Assembly: GCF_004803465.1 (NCBI RefSeq)
Contig: NZ_SRSF01000008.1
Coordinates: 1-64,000 of the forward strand
DNA: 64,000 nt
Source of the DNA: Neolewinella litorea
GTDB taxonomy: Bacteria > Bacteroidota > Bacteroidia > Chitinophagales > Saprospiraceae
Direction of reading: 5' to 3'
This document shows, in pieces, positions 33,278-43,371 of the stretch; position 1 is the first letter of the stretch, and every line of letters begins with the position of its first letter. Position numbers and translations under genes: made by a program. The notes under the pieces are model-generated. The model was not told where the DNA came from and made no database searches. It worked only from the letters and a program-made list of their open reading frames with translations.

Positions 33278-36142
33278 ATGCGTAATTATCTACTCCTTAC
33301 TTTATTGTTACTCTCAGCGGCGATTGCCCGGGGTCAGGTCAGGGGGGTGAGCTACACCATTGCCCCGTCGGCCAGTTATAACTGGTTCGGCAGTGAATCC
33401 GGCTTGGAAGACGCCTTCATGTTTGGGGGTCGTTTCGGATTCGGTTTCGGCGAATACGTGGAACTGAGAGCCACCTATCTGCAGACTATCGACCAGCAAA
33501 CCAATTTCGCCGGTCTTAACCTCGATATCGACTCCACCTTCGCCAATCAGGGCGTCGACCTCCGGCGTTACGGCGCGGAGCTGAAACTTAACGTAGGCCG
33601 GGGCACCCTGCTCCCCTATCTCCTCCTCGGCGGCGGTATCCAGGATACCCAGCGGGAAGGACTTGAGCGGGCCGAGAACATCTTCGGAACCGCGGGATTC
33701 GGCCTGACGCTCAGCGCCGCGGACCGCTACACCTTCGGCGTGGAAGGCAAATACATCGCCTACTCCGGCAACGCCGTACGCAACCTCTTCGATGAAGTCG
33801 AACGGCAGGCCAATAACCTCGACCTCGACAACTTCAGCGCGAATCAGGTTGGCACCTACAGCGTAGCCGCCAACCTGCAATTCTACCTCGGTGGCCGCCG
33901 ACCCGGTCAACTCAGCGAGATCGACCAGAAATACCTGGAAAACTTCCAGGGTGGCATCTCCGGCCTTTCGGTCCCCATTGAACTTGGCTTCGCCCGGGTG
34001 GACTGGGACAGTGAACTGCCCTACCGCGACGCCTACTTCGCCGGTGGAACGGCCGGTTTCAGCTTCGGCCCCCTCATCAGCCTGCGCGGCTTTTACTACC
34101 GCGGCATGACGGAGGAGAAGATCAACTTCGATTTCGACGACATCACGCTCTATGGAGCTGACTTCCGCTTTAACCTCAGCCAGGCATCCTCGGGCATCGT
34201 CCCTTACCTGAGCGTGGGCGGTGGTTACATCGACCTCTCGGAGGGTTACAACGACAATATCGAGGCCGGTGAGATGTTCGCCTCCAGCCAGGGCTTCGCC
34301 TCCGGCGGTGGTGGTATCTACCTGAAATTCGGAGAACGCGTACGCCTGAACGGCGGCGTGCGGGCCCTGCTCACCAGCGGAGCCGACCTGGAAGACCTGA
34401 ACAGCACCGAGCAGCTGACTACCAGCACCATGTACACGGCCGGCCTCGGCTTCACCCTGGGCGGCAACAACCGCGATAACCCCGACGTCGTACGGCAGTC
34501 CACCCTGGAAGAACGCCTCGCTAACCAACAGCAGGAGTTCAACCGCCGGGCCGACAGTATCCGCCTCGAAAATCAACTCGAGCTCGAAGCGCTGCGCAGC
34601 CGGTACCAGGATACCATCGCCCGCCTCGACCAGGAACTGATCGACGCACTCAACGCCGGCGACGTGGAAACCGCCGCCATCATCAAGGAAGAGCAGGCCG
34701 AAGCCCGCGCCATCGTCGATGAGGTACAGGACCGTCAGAACCAACTATCCCTGCGCGACGACCAGCTCGCCTATGAGCGCCGCCAACTGGAACGCGCCGA
34801 AATCGACGCCGCCCTGGGTCGGGAACCCCAAATGGTAGCTCCCCGCACGGAAATGCCCCGGGCCACCACCACCAACCCCGATGAAAGCGTGATCGTCCTG
34901 CGCTCGCAGCAAATCGATCGCCTGATCGACGCTATCAGCCAGCGCAACGCCTCCGCCGCTACCGGCTCGACCGACCTGCGCAGTGAGCAAATCGCTGAGA
35001 TCAACCGTCGCATCGAACGCCTGGAAGATCGCATCAATCAGGGTGACGCCCGCTTCCGTTCCGGCAGCCCGAGCAACGCAGAGCGCGTAGAGATCATCGA
35101 GCGCCGCTTTGAGGAAGTCCGCGACGGCAACAATGTCCGCCGGGAAATGACCCCCGAAGCCCGCATCCGCATGCTGGAGCAGGCCCTAGATTCCACCCGC
35201 CGCGCCACCGGTGCCACCACCGGCGACGCTGCCGTACAGGAACGCATCAATAACCTGGAACGCCAGATCGAGGAGAACCGCAACGCGATCCCGGACAGCG
35301 ACCTCAGCGCCCAGGAACGCATCGATGAACTCGAACGGCGCCTGATGGACCGCATTGAGAACGTGCGCGACAACCGCGACGACGACGAATACCGCCAGGA
35401 GATGATCCGCGACCTGACCGACTACCAGAGCGAGATGATGAGCGAAATCCGGGAACTGCAGCGTGACCTCGATCGCGCCAACCGCGAAAACGCCCGTCTG
35501 CAACAGGAGCAACGCAGCGCCCAGGAACGCATCGACCTCGAGCGGGATCGCCTCCGGGCCGAACGCCGGGATGCCCGCCGCGACGCCCGCGAGGAATCCG
35601 TTACTTACCAGGACTCCCTGGGTAACGTGGTCACCCGCCCAGGCACGGTAGGACTGGAGGACATCACCGTCAATACCGGCGGCGTCTACCTGGCCGACGA
35701 TAACGCGGAAGGGTTCTTCTCGAACTTCACGTACACCGGCATGTCGGGTACCGCCGGCTTCAACTTCGGCGACGCTACCGGACTGGGCCTCGGCCTGCGG
35801 TGGCACTACAAGCTGGGCCCCGATCAACGGGCGGAATTCATGCCAGAAGCCTATTTTGGCATCGGAAGTCCCACCACTTTCGGTATCTTCGGTAACCTGG
35901 TCTACCCGATCATTTCCGAGCGGTCGGAATCGACTGGACTCATTCCTTACGCCGGCATCGGCATCGGTGCCCTGCAGATCAAGGACAGCGAGAACAGCGA
36001 CCAGCTGAACTTCCGGCCGGCCATAAACCTTTTAGTAGGTACCTACCTGCCCGTAGGCAACGGCCGCGTATTCGTGGATTTCTCCACCCGCAACTTCTTC
36101 AGCGTTAACCAGCTAACGGGTGGTTACCGCTGCAACTTTTAG
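33278..36142 (+). CDS. Giant outer-membrane protein: three beta-barrels and a long coiled coil
   Basis: 954 residues. Signal peptide 1-20 (LLSAAIARGQ). Residues about 21-205 and 225-398 each look like an eight-stranded outer-membrane barrel (VELRATYLQT, YGAELKLNVG, TFGVEGKYIAYSG; then SLRGFYYRGMTEE, YGADFRFNLSQ, GIYLKFGERVRLNGGVRALL). Residues about 405-775 are a Gln/Glu/Arg-rich coiled coil with breaks at 515-540, 590-600 and 670-676. Residues about 800-954 form a third barrel (FSNFTYTGMSGTAGFNF, LGLGLRWHYKLG, VFVDFSTRNF) ending in Phe. No named family is recognised. It ends at a strong terminator, so it is a single-gene unit. Confidence 0.8.
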   Translation: MRNYLLLTLLLLSAAIARGQVRGVSYTIAPSASYNWFGSESGLEDAFMFGGRFGFGFGEYVELRATYLQTIDQQTNFAGLNLDIDSTFANQGVDLRRYGAELKLNVGRGTLLPYLLLGGGIQDTQREGLERAENIFGTAGFGLTLSAADRYTFGVEGKYIAYSGNAVRNLFDEVERQANNLDLDNFSANQVGTYSVAANLQFYLGGRRPGQLSEIDQKYLENFQGGISGLSVPIELGFARVDWDSELPYRDAYFAGGTAGFSFGPLISLRGFYYRGMTEEKINFDFDDITLYGADFRFNLSQASSGIVPYLSVGGGYIDLSEGYNDNIEAGEMFASSQGFASGGGGIYLKFGERVRLNGGVRALLTSGADLEDLNSTEQLTTSTMYTAGLGFTLGGNNRDNPDVVRQSTLEERLANQQQEFNRRADSIRLENQLELEALRSRYQDTIARLDQELIDALNAGDVETAAIIKEEQAEARAIVDEVQDRQNQLSLRDDQLAYERRQLERAEIDAALGREPQMVAPRTEMPRATTTNPDESVIVLRSQQIDRLIDAISQRNASAATGSTDLRSEQIAEINRRIERLEDRINQGDARFRSGSPSNAERVEIIERRFEEVRDGNNVRREMTPEARIRMLEQALDSTRRATGATTGDAAVQERINNLERQIEENRNAIPDSDLSAQERIDELERRLMDRIENVRDNRDDDEYRQEMIRDLTDYQSEMMSEIRELQRDLDRANRENARLQQEQRSAQERIDLERDRLRAERRDARRDAREESVTYQDSLGNVVTRPGTVGLEDITVNTGGVYLADDNAEGFFSNFTYTGMSGTAGFNFGDATGLGLGLRWHYKLGPDQRAEFMPEAYFGIGSPTTFGIFGNLVYPIISERSESTGLIPYAGIGIGALQIKDSENSDQLNFRPAINLLVGTYLPVGNGRVFVDFSTRNFFSVNQLTGGYRCNF

Positions 36143-36160
36143 TGTTCTAACTACCATTGG

Positions 36161-36198
36161 ATCCTCCGCAGGCTTTGGCCTGCGGGGGATTTTTTTTG
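36161..36198 (+). terminator. Rho-independent terminator of the triple-barrel gene
   Basis: An 8-bp GC stem (CCGCAGGC/GCCTGCGG, loop TTTG), which extends to 13 pairs with one wobble, followed by a run of T. It lies 18 bases behind the stop codon. Confidence 0.92.
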
Positions 36199-36199
36199 C

Positions 36200-37618
36200 C
36201 TATACCTCACCGCGGTGCTTGTCGAGCTTGAGCAGTACGGCCAGCATCATGGTAAAGGACAGCAGCGAAGATCCCCCCTTGGAGATGAAGGGCAGCGGGA
36301 TACCGATGACCGGGATCAAACCCATCGTCATACCGATATTGACCAGGAAGTGGACCAGCAGGATGCCCGCAACGCCGTAAGCGTAGGCCCGGGCGAACGT
36401 ACGTCGCTGCCGTTCGGCGAGCACGGTGATGCGCCACAACAGCACGAAAAACAGAATGATGAGGGTACCCGCCCCGATGAACCCCTGCTCCTCCCCTACG
36501 GCGGAGAAGATAAAGTCGGTCTGCTGCTCGGGCACGTAGTCGAATCGCGTCATCGTACCCTGTTGCAGGCCCCGGCCGGTAACCCCGCCCGCCGCGATGG
36601 CGAGTTTGGACTGCAGCAGGTTGTAGTAGGCCCCGCGGGGGTCGGCGTCCTCGGGGTGGAGCCACACCATGACCCTTTCGTGCTGGTGGGAGGGTAGTAA
36701 CTGATTGGTATAAGCGTAATTGCTGGCAGTAGTAAGGGCCAGCCCCCAAAGCAGGAATAGCAGGCTGACGCCCACCAACCGGGCGTTGCGTTGCAGGAGA
36801 TGGTAGATACTGGCGCCGAGCAGTAGTGCAGCCAGCAGGCCGATCGCGGGCCAGCCATACCCGGCCGGCATCGCCCAGAAAGCCCCTGCACCCGCGGTAA
36901 GCGCCCCGCACCCCCAAAGGATGCCGCGACGCGGGAGCGAGAAGGCAAAAAGCGCCAGACAAAGCGACAACAGGGTAACCAGCAGCCCCTCCAGGGAAAA
37001 GATGATGCCCAGGACCACCATAAGAGCCGTGAAGCCGCCAAGCACGAAGATCAGGGGGTTGAGGCCCTCACGGTACATGACCAGCAGGAAACCGGTAAAT
37101 ACCAGGGTGGAGCCCATATCGGGTTGCCCGAGAATGATCACCGCCGGGATAAGCCAGATCAGCGTAGCGTAAACGATGGCGCGAAAACTGTTCATCTTGC
37201 CGCTGTACTGGCTCATGAACGCGGCCATAGCCAAGCAGGTGCCGAACTTCGCCAGTTCACTGGGCTGAAAGGTGAGGCCCGCCACGCTGAACCAGGACCG
37301 GGCCCCGTTGATCTCCTTGCCGGCCACCAGCACCAGGACCAGCAGCAATACCGTAAAGGCGTAGATGGGATAGGCCCCCACTACCCACACCTTGCGGTCG
37401 ATGAGGTAGTTGGTGACGATCCACGCGCCGGCCGATATGATGACCCAGATAAATTGCTTGCCAACCGGGGTGGAGAGCCGGTCGAGCAGACCGGGGCTGT
37501 AGCCTTCCGGGGGTGCCCCGACCGAATTGACCATCAGCAGTCCGGTAAATACCAGAAAGATGTACAGGATGATGGTGGTCACATCCGTACGCGCCCGCTT
37601 AAGGGAAATTCTGGCCAT
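36200..37618 (-). CDS. rodA: Rod-shape SEDS glycosyltransferase RodA
   Basis: 472 residues, a polytopic inner-membrane protein that polymerises lipid II into glycan strands with a class B penicillin-binding protein. Conserved GARSWF, FQPSELAK, GQPDMGS and PEQQTDFIFSAVGEEQGF are present; Asp368 is the likely catalytic residue, followed by the end IPLPFISKGGSS. It is about 100 residues longer than the E. coli enzyme because of an insert of extra hydrophobic segments (about 200-300). Third gene of the deoC-SPOR-rodA group, six bases behind the SPOR gene. It ends beside the terminator of the convergent barrel gene. Confidence 0.93.
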   Translation of the reverse strand: MARISLKRARTDVTTIILYIFLVFTGLLMVNSVGAPPEGYSPGLLDRLSTPVGKQFIWVIISAGAWIVTNYLIDRKVWVVGAYPIYAFTVLLLVLVLVAGKEINGARSWFSVAGLTFQPSELAKFGTCLAMAAFMSQYSGKMNSFRAIVYATLIWLIPAVIILGQPDMGSTLVFTGFLLVMYREGLNPLIFVLGGFTALMVVLGIIFSLEGLLVTLLSLCLALFAFSLPRRGILWGCGALTAGAGAFWAMPAGYGWPAIGLLAALLLGASIYHLLQRNARLVGVSLLFLLWGLALTTASNYAYTNQLLPSHQHERVMVWLHPEDADPRGAYYNLLQSKLAIAAGGVTGRGLQQGTMTRFDYVPEQQTDFIFSAVGEEQGFIGAGTLIILFFVLLWRITVLAERQRRTFARAYAYGVAGILLVHFLVNIGMTMGLIPVIGIPLPFISKGGSSLLSFTMMLAVLLKLDKHRGEV

Positions 37619-37624
37619 GGTAGT

Positions 37625-38020
37625 TTAGTACATCTCGAGCAGCTCTCGCTCTTCCACTTCCGCCTTTACCAGGTAGACGCCTTCGTATTCGGTACTGAGC
37701 CGTTGCCGGAGCCGCTCCGCTTCCTGCCGGGTGAAGAAGGCACCGGCGCGGAGTTTGTAATAGGGTTTGTTGTGTACCCAATCGATGATAATGCTCGGGT
37801 AGTTCGCCTTGAACTCCCGCTCAGTTTTCTCGAGTTGCTGCCGGTCGGTGGTGGCCAGCAGCTGCACGCGCCAGCCGTCGATCTTATCCTCCCGTTCGCT
37901 CACGCGGGCGAAGAGGTCGAGGACGCGGTTGACGTCGGGGTCGGGCGTGACGGCCAGCATCCGCTGGGCCGATACCGGAACCGTGGTCAACAGAACGAGC
38001 AGACTGAAGAGGATGCGCAT
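37625..38020 (-). CDS. Exported SPOR-domain protein
   Basis: 131 residues with a signal peptide (MRILFSLLVLLTTVPVSAQ). The SPOR fold (about 45-125) shows IDGWRVQLLATTDRQQLEKTE, PYYKLRAGAFFTRQEAERLRQRL and GVYLVKAEV, the usual pattern for binding bare glycan strands at division sites. It lies directly upstream of rodA and probably acts with it in the periplasm. Short for the family: signal plus one domain only. Confidence 0.87.
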   Translation of the reverse strand: MRILFSLLVLLTTVPVSAQRMLAVTPDPDVNRVLDLFARVSEREDKIDGWRVQLLATTDRQQLEKTEREFKANYPSIIIDWVHNKPYYKLRAGAFFTRQEAERLRQRLSTEYEGVYLVKAEVEERELLEMY

Positions 38021-38032
38021 GACGGGTAGTAC

Positions 38033-38668
38033 TTATTCGATGATGGCGAGGCCGGAGGAAGTGCCGAGCCGGTCGGCCCCGGCCGCGACCAGGGCTTGGG
38101 CTTCGGCCTGGGTGCGGATGCCGCCGCTGGCCTTTATCTTGATCTCCGGATGTAAGTTAGCACGCAGGAAGCGAACCTGTTCGACGGTGACGCCGCCCTG
38201 TACGCCGGAGCAGGTCTTGACGTAATCGGGCCGCACCGCGTTGCAGATTTCGACCAGCCGGCCGGCTTCCTGCTCGGTCAGCACGCCCATCTCCAGGATG
38301 AGTTTGCAGACCTTCCCCTTTAACCGCACGGTAGTGGCCATCTGTTCGATTTCCGTCTTGATGTAGTTCCAGTCGCCCGACTTGACGGCCGCCACGTTGA
38401 TCACAATGTCAAGTTCGTCGGCGCCTTCCTCGATCGACCGGCGGGCCTCGGCCACCTTGATCGGCGTTTCGGAGTACCCGTAGGGAAAACCAATGACCGT
38501 AGCAATCCGGACGCCCGATTCGTTGAGCTCCGTCCGGGCGCGGGAAACGAAGTAAGGCGGGATGCAAACCGCGCGGAACCCATGGGTTATTGCTTCCCCG
38601 CAGAGCCGCTTAATGTCGTTGGCGGTAGCCTGCGGACTCAGGAAGGTATGTTCAATAATCTTGTTCAA
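38033..38668 (-). CDS. deoC: Deoxyribose-phosphate aldolase
   Basis: A 211-residue cytosolic aldolase of nucleoside catabolism, cleaving 2-deoxyribose-5-phosphate to glyceraldehyde-3-phosphate and acetaldehyde. Signature motifs are ELDIVINV (Asp87), DYVKTCSG with the Schiff-base Lys151, and IKIKASGGIRT with Lys179. The start is TTG at 38668 (MNKIIEHTFL); no ATG is near. It sits 12 bases upstream of the SPOR gene in an operon with rodA, a pairing without obvious functional logic. Confidence 0.93.
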   Translation of the reverse strand: MNKIIEHTFLSPQATANDIKRLCGEAITHGFRAVCIPPYFVSRARTELNESGVRIATVIGFPYGYSETPIKVAEARRSIEEGADELDIVINVAAVKSGDWNYIKTEIEQMATTVRLKGKVCKLILEMGVLTEQEAGRLVEICNAVRPDYVKTCSGVQGGVTVEQVRFLRANLHPEIKIKASGGIRTQAEAQALVAAGADRLGTSSGLAIIE

Positions 38669-38726
38669 GCCGTGGGGGGTCTGGTGTTAGGGGGCCTGTC
38701 GAAGCCGGGGGGTGAATATACGACGA

Positions 38727-41700
38727 TTACCGGCCATGGCAGTGCTTGAACTTCTTGCCGCTGCCGCAGGGGCAAGGGTCGTTGCGGCCGATCTTCGCCG
38801 AGTCCCGCTGGAAGGTTTCCACCTTTTCCGGCTGGCTGGCGGCCTCGGCGGCCTGTCGGGCGGCGGCGGCCGCGGGCTCCGGCTCACTGCTGCGGTTGAC
38901 CTGCGTGGGTGGTGCCACTACCCGCCGGGGGGCGCGCGCCTCCTGGATGTCGGTGGGCTGGGCAATGACCAGGTCGCCCTTGGCCAGGTAGCTGGTCGTC
39001 TTCTCGTTGATGCGGCTGATGAGCTCCTCGAAGAGGTTGTAGGACTCCATCTTGTACACCACCAGCGGATCCTTCTGCTCGAAGGAGGCCATATTGGTGG
39101 AGGTCTTGAGTTCGTCCATGGAGCGCAAGTGCTCCTTCCAGTTGTCGTCGATGATGGCCAGGGTGACGGCCTTTTCGATGTCCGACTTGATGCTCTTGCC
39201 GTTGGTTTCCAGGGCGCGCTCGATGTCGGCCGTGATCTGCAGGGGGTGGGTGCTGCCGTCGGTAAACGGAATGATGATCCGGCGGTAGCGCCCGGGCTGC
39301 TCTTCGTTCACCTTGCGGATGTGGGGCATGACGCGGTCGATGAGCGTGTGCATCTTCCGTTCGTAGAAGGCGCGGAATTCCCGCAGCAGTCCATCGGCCA
39401 GGTCGTTGGCGTTCCGCTTGTTGAAGTCGGCCGCCTGTACCTCCGGCTCAAAGCCCAGCAGGCGCTGGGTGGCCAGGCGGAAGGTTTCGTAGCTGCCATT
39501 CTGCTTGTGGGCGTAAACGATGTCGTCGATCAGTCCCTCGAAAGAATTGTTAAGGTCCAGGCTCAGGCGCTGACCGCTCAGGGCGTTGTCGCGCTTGCGG
39601 TAGATGGCTTCGCGCTGGATGTTCATCACGTCGTCGTACTCCAGCAGGCGCTTGCGGATGCCGAAGTTGTTCTCCTCGACTTTCTTCTGAGCGTTCTCGA
39701 TGGATTTGGTGACGATACCGGCCTGGATCACGTCGCCTTCCTTGTGGCCGGCGCGGTCCATCCATTTGGCGATCCGTTCGCTTTGGAAGTAGCGCATGAG
39801 CTTGTCTTCCAGGCTGATGTAGAACTGGCTCGACCCGGGGTCGCCCTGGCGACCGGCACGACCGCGGAGCTGGCGGTCCACCCGCCGGCTGTCGTGTCGC
39901 TCGGTGCCGACGATGGCCAGTCCGCCCGCGTCCTTTACCTGCTGGTTGATCTTGATGTCGGTACCCCGACCGGCCATGTTGGTGGCGATGGTCACCTTTC
40001 CGGGTCGACCGGCTTCCGCCACAATGTCGGCCTCGCGCTGGTGCTGCTTGGCGTTCAGAACGTTGTGGTCGATGCCGCGCAGCTTGAGCATTCGGCTGAG
40101 CTTCTCGCTGACGTCTACCGCGGTGGTACCCACCAGCACGGGCCGGCCGGCGTTGCTGAGTGCGACGATGTCGTCGATCACGGCGTTGAATTTTTCGCGG
40201 TCGGTCTTGTAGATGAGGTCGTTGCGGTCGTCGCGCTGGATGGGGCGGTTAGTGGGGATGACCACCACGTCCAGTTTGTAGATTTCCCAGAATTCGCCGG
40301 CTTCGGTTTCGGCCGTACCCGTCATGCCCGAGAGCTTGTGGTACATGCGGAAGTAGTTCTGCAGCGTCACGGTGGCGTAGGTTTGGGTAAGCTCCCCTAC
40401 CTGCACGTTTTCCTTGGCTTCCAGGGCCTGGTGGAGGCCATCGGAGTAGCGGCGCCCCTCCATCATACGGCCGGTCTGTTCGTCCACGATCTTTACCTGC
40501 CCGTCCATGACCACGTATTCGCTGTCGCGCTCGAAGAGGGCGTAGGCCTTCAGGAGCTGGGAGATCGCGTGGAGGCGGTTGGATTTCACGCCGAAGTCCT
40601 GCGCCAGCTTGTTCTTGGCCAGGGCCTTCTCCTCCTTGTTGAGGTCCTTGCGGTTGTCGACCTCGGCCATACTGGTGGCCAGGTCGTTGAGGATGAAGAA
40701 GTTGGGGTCTTCGTTGTACTTGCTGAGGAACTCGGTTCCCTTGTCGGTCAGGTCTACCTGCCGGTTCTTCTCGTCGATGGTGAAGTACAGCTCGGCGTCT
40801 ACCTCCGGCATCCGCTTGTTGTTCTCCGCCATGTAGGTGTTTTCCGTTTTTTGCAGCAGGACGCGGGCCCCTTCCGTGGAGAGGAACTTGATGAGTGGAC
40901 GGCTCTTCGGGTAGGCGCGGTACGCGCGGAAGAGGGCCAGGCCGGCCTCCCCTTCCTCGGGACCGTGGTAGCCCTCCTTGAAGAGGCGCTTGGCCTCGGT
41001 CAGGAACTTGTGGGCTGTCTTCTGTTGCTGGTCGATCAACCGCTCGATGGCGGGCTTCAGTTCCAGGTAGTCCTGGTCGTCGGCGTTCGTCGTGACCGGG
41101 CCGGAGATGATCAGCGGCGTACGGGCATCGTCGATGAGCACCGAGTCCACCTCGTCAATCATGGCAAAGTGGTGCTTGCGCTGCACCTTGTCGGCCGTGG
41201 CCCGCACCATATTGTCGCGCAGGTAGTCGAAGCCGAATTCGTTGTTGGTGCCGTAGGTGATGTCGGCGGCGTAGGCCTTCACGCGTTGCGGGCTGTGGGG
41301 GCGGTAGAGGTCAATACAGTCGATGCTGAGCTTGAGGAACTGCATCACCGGGCCGATCCACTCGGCGTCCCGCTGGGCCAGGTAGTTGTTGACGGTCACG
41401 ACGTGGACGCCGCGGCCGCTGAGGCCGTTCAGGTAGGCCGGCAGGGTGGCGACCAGGGTCTTACCCTCACCGGTCTGCATCTCCGCGATCTTGCCGTCGT
41501 GGAGCACCTGTCCACCGATCAGCTGCACGTCGTAGTGGACCATATTCCACTCGATCTCGCCGCCGGCGGCCATCCATTTGTTCTGGAAAGTAGCTTTTCC
41601 GTTCTCGTCGATCGACACGTAATCCTTGGTGGCTGCCAGCTCGCGGTCGGCGTCGGTGGCCGTCATCGTCAGAGGCCCCTCCGAGAACCGGCGGGCGGCT

Positions 41701-42044
41701 TCCTTCACGGTGGCGAAGGCCTCCGGCAGCAGTTCTTTCAGCACTACCTCTAGTTCCTCATCGCGTTGCTCCCCGAGGCGGTCCACTTCCTTGTATATCT
41801 CGTCCTTGCGGTGAAAGTCCTCTTCGGCCTCCGCTTCCGCGCGCAAATTCTTGATTTCCTCATCGATGCCCGAAAGGTACTCCCGGATGCGTTCGCGGAA
41901 GGTGTCGGTACGTTGGCGGAGCTCGTCGTTCGACAGTGTGGCCAGGCCCTTGTATACTTCGTTGATTTCGTCGACTACGGGCTGGTAGGCAGCCACGTCG
42001 CGGTCCTGCTTGGAACCGAACAATTTTTTTAGGGCCTTAAACAT
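38727..42044 (-). CDS. secA: Preprotein translocase ATPase SecA
   Basis: 1105 residues, the motor of Sec export. Walker A is in [18 protein letters not shown] and the DEAD-type Walker B in [17 protein letters not shown]. Preprotein-binding and helicase II regions follow ([27 protein letters not shown]). The C-terminal zinc tail, [20 protein letters not shown], binds SecB or ribosomes. It is longer than the E. coli enzyme (901), mostly through an N-proximal and a variable insert typical of Bacteroidota. TATCTTTG at 42109-42116 is a good -7 box. It stands as a single gene. Confidence 0.97.
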   Translation of the reverse strand: MFKALKKLFGSKQDRDVAAYQPVVDEINEVYKGLATLSNDELRQRTDTFRERIREYLSGIDEEIKNLRAEAEAEEDFHRKDEIYKEVDRLGEQRDEELEVVLKELLPEAFATVKEAARRFSEGPLTMTATDADRELAATKDYVSIDENGKATFQNKWMAAGGEIEWNMVHYDVQLIGGQVLHDGKIAEMQTGEGKTLVATLPAYLNGLSGRGVHVVTVNNYLAQRDAEWIGPVMQFLKLSIDCIDLYRPHSPQRVKAYAADITYGTNNEFGFDYLRDNMVRATADKVQRKHHFAMIDEVDSVLIDDARTPLIISGPVTTNADDQDYLELKPAIERLIDQQQKTAHKFLTEAKRLFKEGYHGPEEGEAGLALFRAYRAYPKSRPLIKFLSTEGARVLLQKTENTYMAENNKRMPEVDAELYFTIDEKNRQVDLTDKGTEFLSKYNEDPNFFILNDLATSMAEVDNRKDLNKEEKALAKNKLAQDFGVKSNRLHAISQLLKAYALFERDSEYVVMDGQVKIVDEQTGRMMEGRRYSDGLHQALEAKENVQVGELTQTYATVTLQNYFRMYHKLSGMTGTAETEAGEFWEIYKLDVVVIPTNRPIQRDDRNDLIYKTDREKFNAVIDDIVALSNAGRPVLVGTTAVDVSEKLSRMLKLRGIDHNVLNAKQHQREADIVAEAGRPGKVTIATNMAGRGTDIKINQQVKDAGGLAIVGTERHDSRRVDRQLRGRAGRQGDPGSSQFYISLEDKLMRYFQSERIAKWMDRAGHKEGDVIQAGIVTKSIENAQKKVEENNFGIRKRLLEYDDVMNIQREAIYRKRDNALSGQRLSLDLNNSFEGLIDDIVYAHKQNGSYETFRLATQRLLGFEPEVQAADFNKRNANDLADGLLREFRAFYERKMHTLIDRVMPHIRKVNEEQPGRYRRIIIPFTDGSTHPLQITADIERALETNGKSIKSDIEKAVTLAIIDDNWKEHLRSMDELKTSTNMASFEQKDPLVVYKMESYNLFEELISRINEKTTSYLAKGDLVIAQPTDIQEARAPRRVVAPPTQVNRSSEPEPAAAAARQAAEAASQPEKVETFQRDSAKIGRNDPCPCGSGKKFKHCHGR

Positions 42045-42108
42045 AGTAAGCTTTCTTTTCTAAATGGGATGGGGCGGGGCCGCGGGTGCCGGGCCGGGAC
42101 CCGGGGAG

Positions 42109-42116
42109 CAAAGATA
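42109..42116 (-). promoter_or_regulatory. -7 box TATCTTTG upstream of secA
   Basis: It matches TAnnTTTG exactly on the minus strand. No clear TTG is seen at the usual -33 distance. It leaves a GC-rich leader of about 65 bases before the ATG. Confidence 0.5.
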
Positions 42117-42218
42117 CCGCAACCCTCCAGCCTGCGCGCGCATAATCCGCGCCAAAGGGCTCGAAGCGACATTCTGTCACCGGATCATACTAACGAACTG
42201 ACAGTGAGGCCGGTTGAC

Positions 42219-43238
42219 CTACAGCAAACCCGCCCGCGAGCGTTCGAGCAGCTGTTTGCGCTCGTCGAGGCTCAGCGAAATGGGTAATTGCGCGATCCCG
42301 ATGATGCGCCGGATGATCTCCACGTAGCAGAATCGCCGGGCCAGCGCCACGTCAAAACCCGGGGGCTTCGCGTAGTCGGTATCGATCTGCAGGATCCGCT
42401 TTTCGGCGGCCCGGCTCATGAGCAGGTGGGCCATCAGCACCCCGATATCGAATTCCGGGCGCCCGAGGTGGGCGAATTCCGCATCGATGACGAAGACCCG
42501 CTTTTCGGTGGTCAGAAAACTGCCGGGGTAGTAGTCACCGTGGATGAGGACCGTCCCTTTGGTGAGGTACAGCTCCCCCAGTTCCCGCGCGACCTCCCGC
42601 AGCCGTTCGTCGTGCTGGAAGGGCAGGGCAACGGCGGCGAGTCCCGGATAGATCGCATCAAGGGGAAAACCGTTGTCGGCCCGAAAGGGAAGGTCGAAGA
42701 TGTGCCGGTGGTTGAGCAATTTAAGGTCGCGGTTGTCGGCGAATTCCTGAACCTTCAGGTGGTGCAGCCGACTGGCGAAGTGGAGCAGGGTGGCGAGTTG
42801 GGTGCGGGAGATGTCTTCGCCCGCCTGGTAGATCGACGACATATCGGGCACCAGGCCGAGATCCTCCAGGATCAGCACGAAGTTGCGCGCATCCGCCCGC
42901 AGGATCTCCGGCATGCGTCCCAGCAGGAAATGGTCACCGGCCACCGCCTGGTGGAAGTGGCGCTCTACCAGAATGCGCGACAGGGGTGCCTCGATGTTGG
43001 GGAACTTGGCGACCCACGGACGGCTCTGCTTGACGATAAATTGCCGGCGGTTGGAGATGACCCGCAAGGTCACGTTCATATTGCCCTCGCCGGCCGGGGC
43101 TACCTGCAGTACTTCCTCGCCCGGAATGAGGAAATCCAACTCGGCGAGGTACTCCCGTACCCGTTCCGGCTTGGCTACCGTCAAGAAATGGGGGCTCCCC
43201 GTCAAATTCCGGAACCGTTCGTAGGGAGTATCAGCCAT
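42219..43238 (-). CDS. APH-fold kinase, similar to 5-methylthioribose kinase
   Basis: A 339-residue cytosolic kinase-like protein. The phosphate-binding region is APAGEGNMNVTLRV (about 45-58), the catalytic loop LIHGDYYPGSFL, and the metal-binding region VFVIDAEFAHLGRPEFDIGVLMAHLL. This order and FDIG resemble methylthioribose kinase (MtnK) of the methionine salvage path; other APH kinases remain possible, and no mtn genes are nearby. The start at 43238 (MADTPYERF) is chosen. The upstream in-frame part overlaps two transcription terminators. Confidence 0.78.
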   Translation of the reverse strand: MADTPYERFRNLTGSPHFLTVAKPERVREYLAELDFLIPGEEVLQVAPAGEGNMNVTLRVISNRRQFIVKQSRPWVAKFPNIEAPLSRILVERHFHQAVAGDHFLLGRMPEILRADARNFVLILEDLGLVPDMSSIYQAGEDISRTQLATLLHFASRLHHLKVQEFADNRDLKLLNHRHIFDLPFRADNGFPLDAIYPGLAAVALPFQHDERLREVARELGELYLTKGTVLIHGDYYPGSFLTTEKRVFVIDAEFAHLGRPEFDIGVLMAHLLMSRAAEKRILQIDTDYAKPPGFDVALARRFCYVEIIRRIIGIAQLPISLSLDERKQLLERSRAGLL

Positions 43239-43286
43239 GCCGCAATGATACGTAAGGTCCACCGGCCCGGGCACCCGCGAACGCGC

Positions 43287-43320
43287 AAAAAACAGAGTCC
43301 CGGTGAAAACACCAGGACTC
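43287..43320 (-). terminator. Second intrinsic terminator, minus strand
   Basis: Read on the minus strand: GAGTCC-T-GGTG, loop TTTT, CACC-G-GGACTC, an 11-bp stem with a central T-G wobble, then TGTTTTTTG. It lies about 50 bases before the ATG at 43238. Confidence 0.82.
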
Positions 43321-43334
43321 CCGAAACAGGTTGC

Positions 43335-43371
43335 AAAAAATGGAAAGGAGGACTTCATTCGCCCTCCTTCC
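43335..43371 (-). terminator. First intrinsic terminator, minus strand
   Basis: Read on the minus strand: arms GGAAGGAGG and CCTCCTTTCC with one bulge, then ATTTTTTG. It is upstream of the second terminator, so a transcript entering from 43455 meets both. Confidence 0.82.

Noticed and set aside
38712-41753. A 1013-codon open frame on the plus strand opposite secA
   Set aside because: It is a codon-bias shadow of secA: valine- and glycine-rich, without any domain. Similar shadows exist opposite pheT, sucB and the propeller gene.
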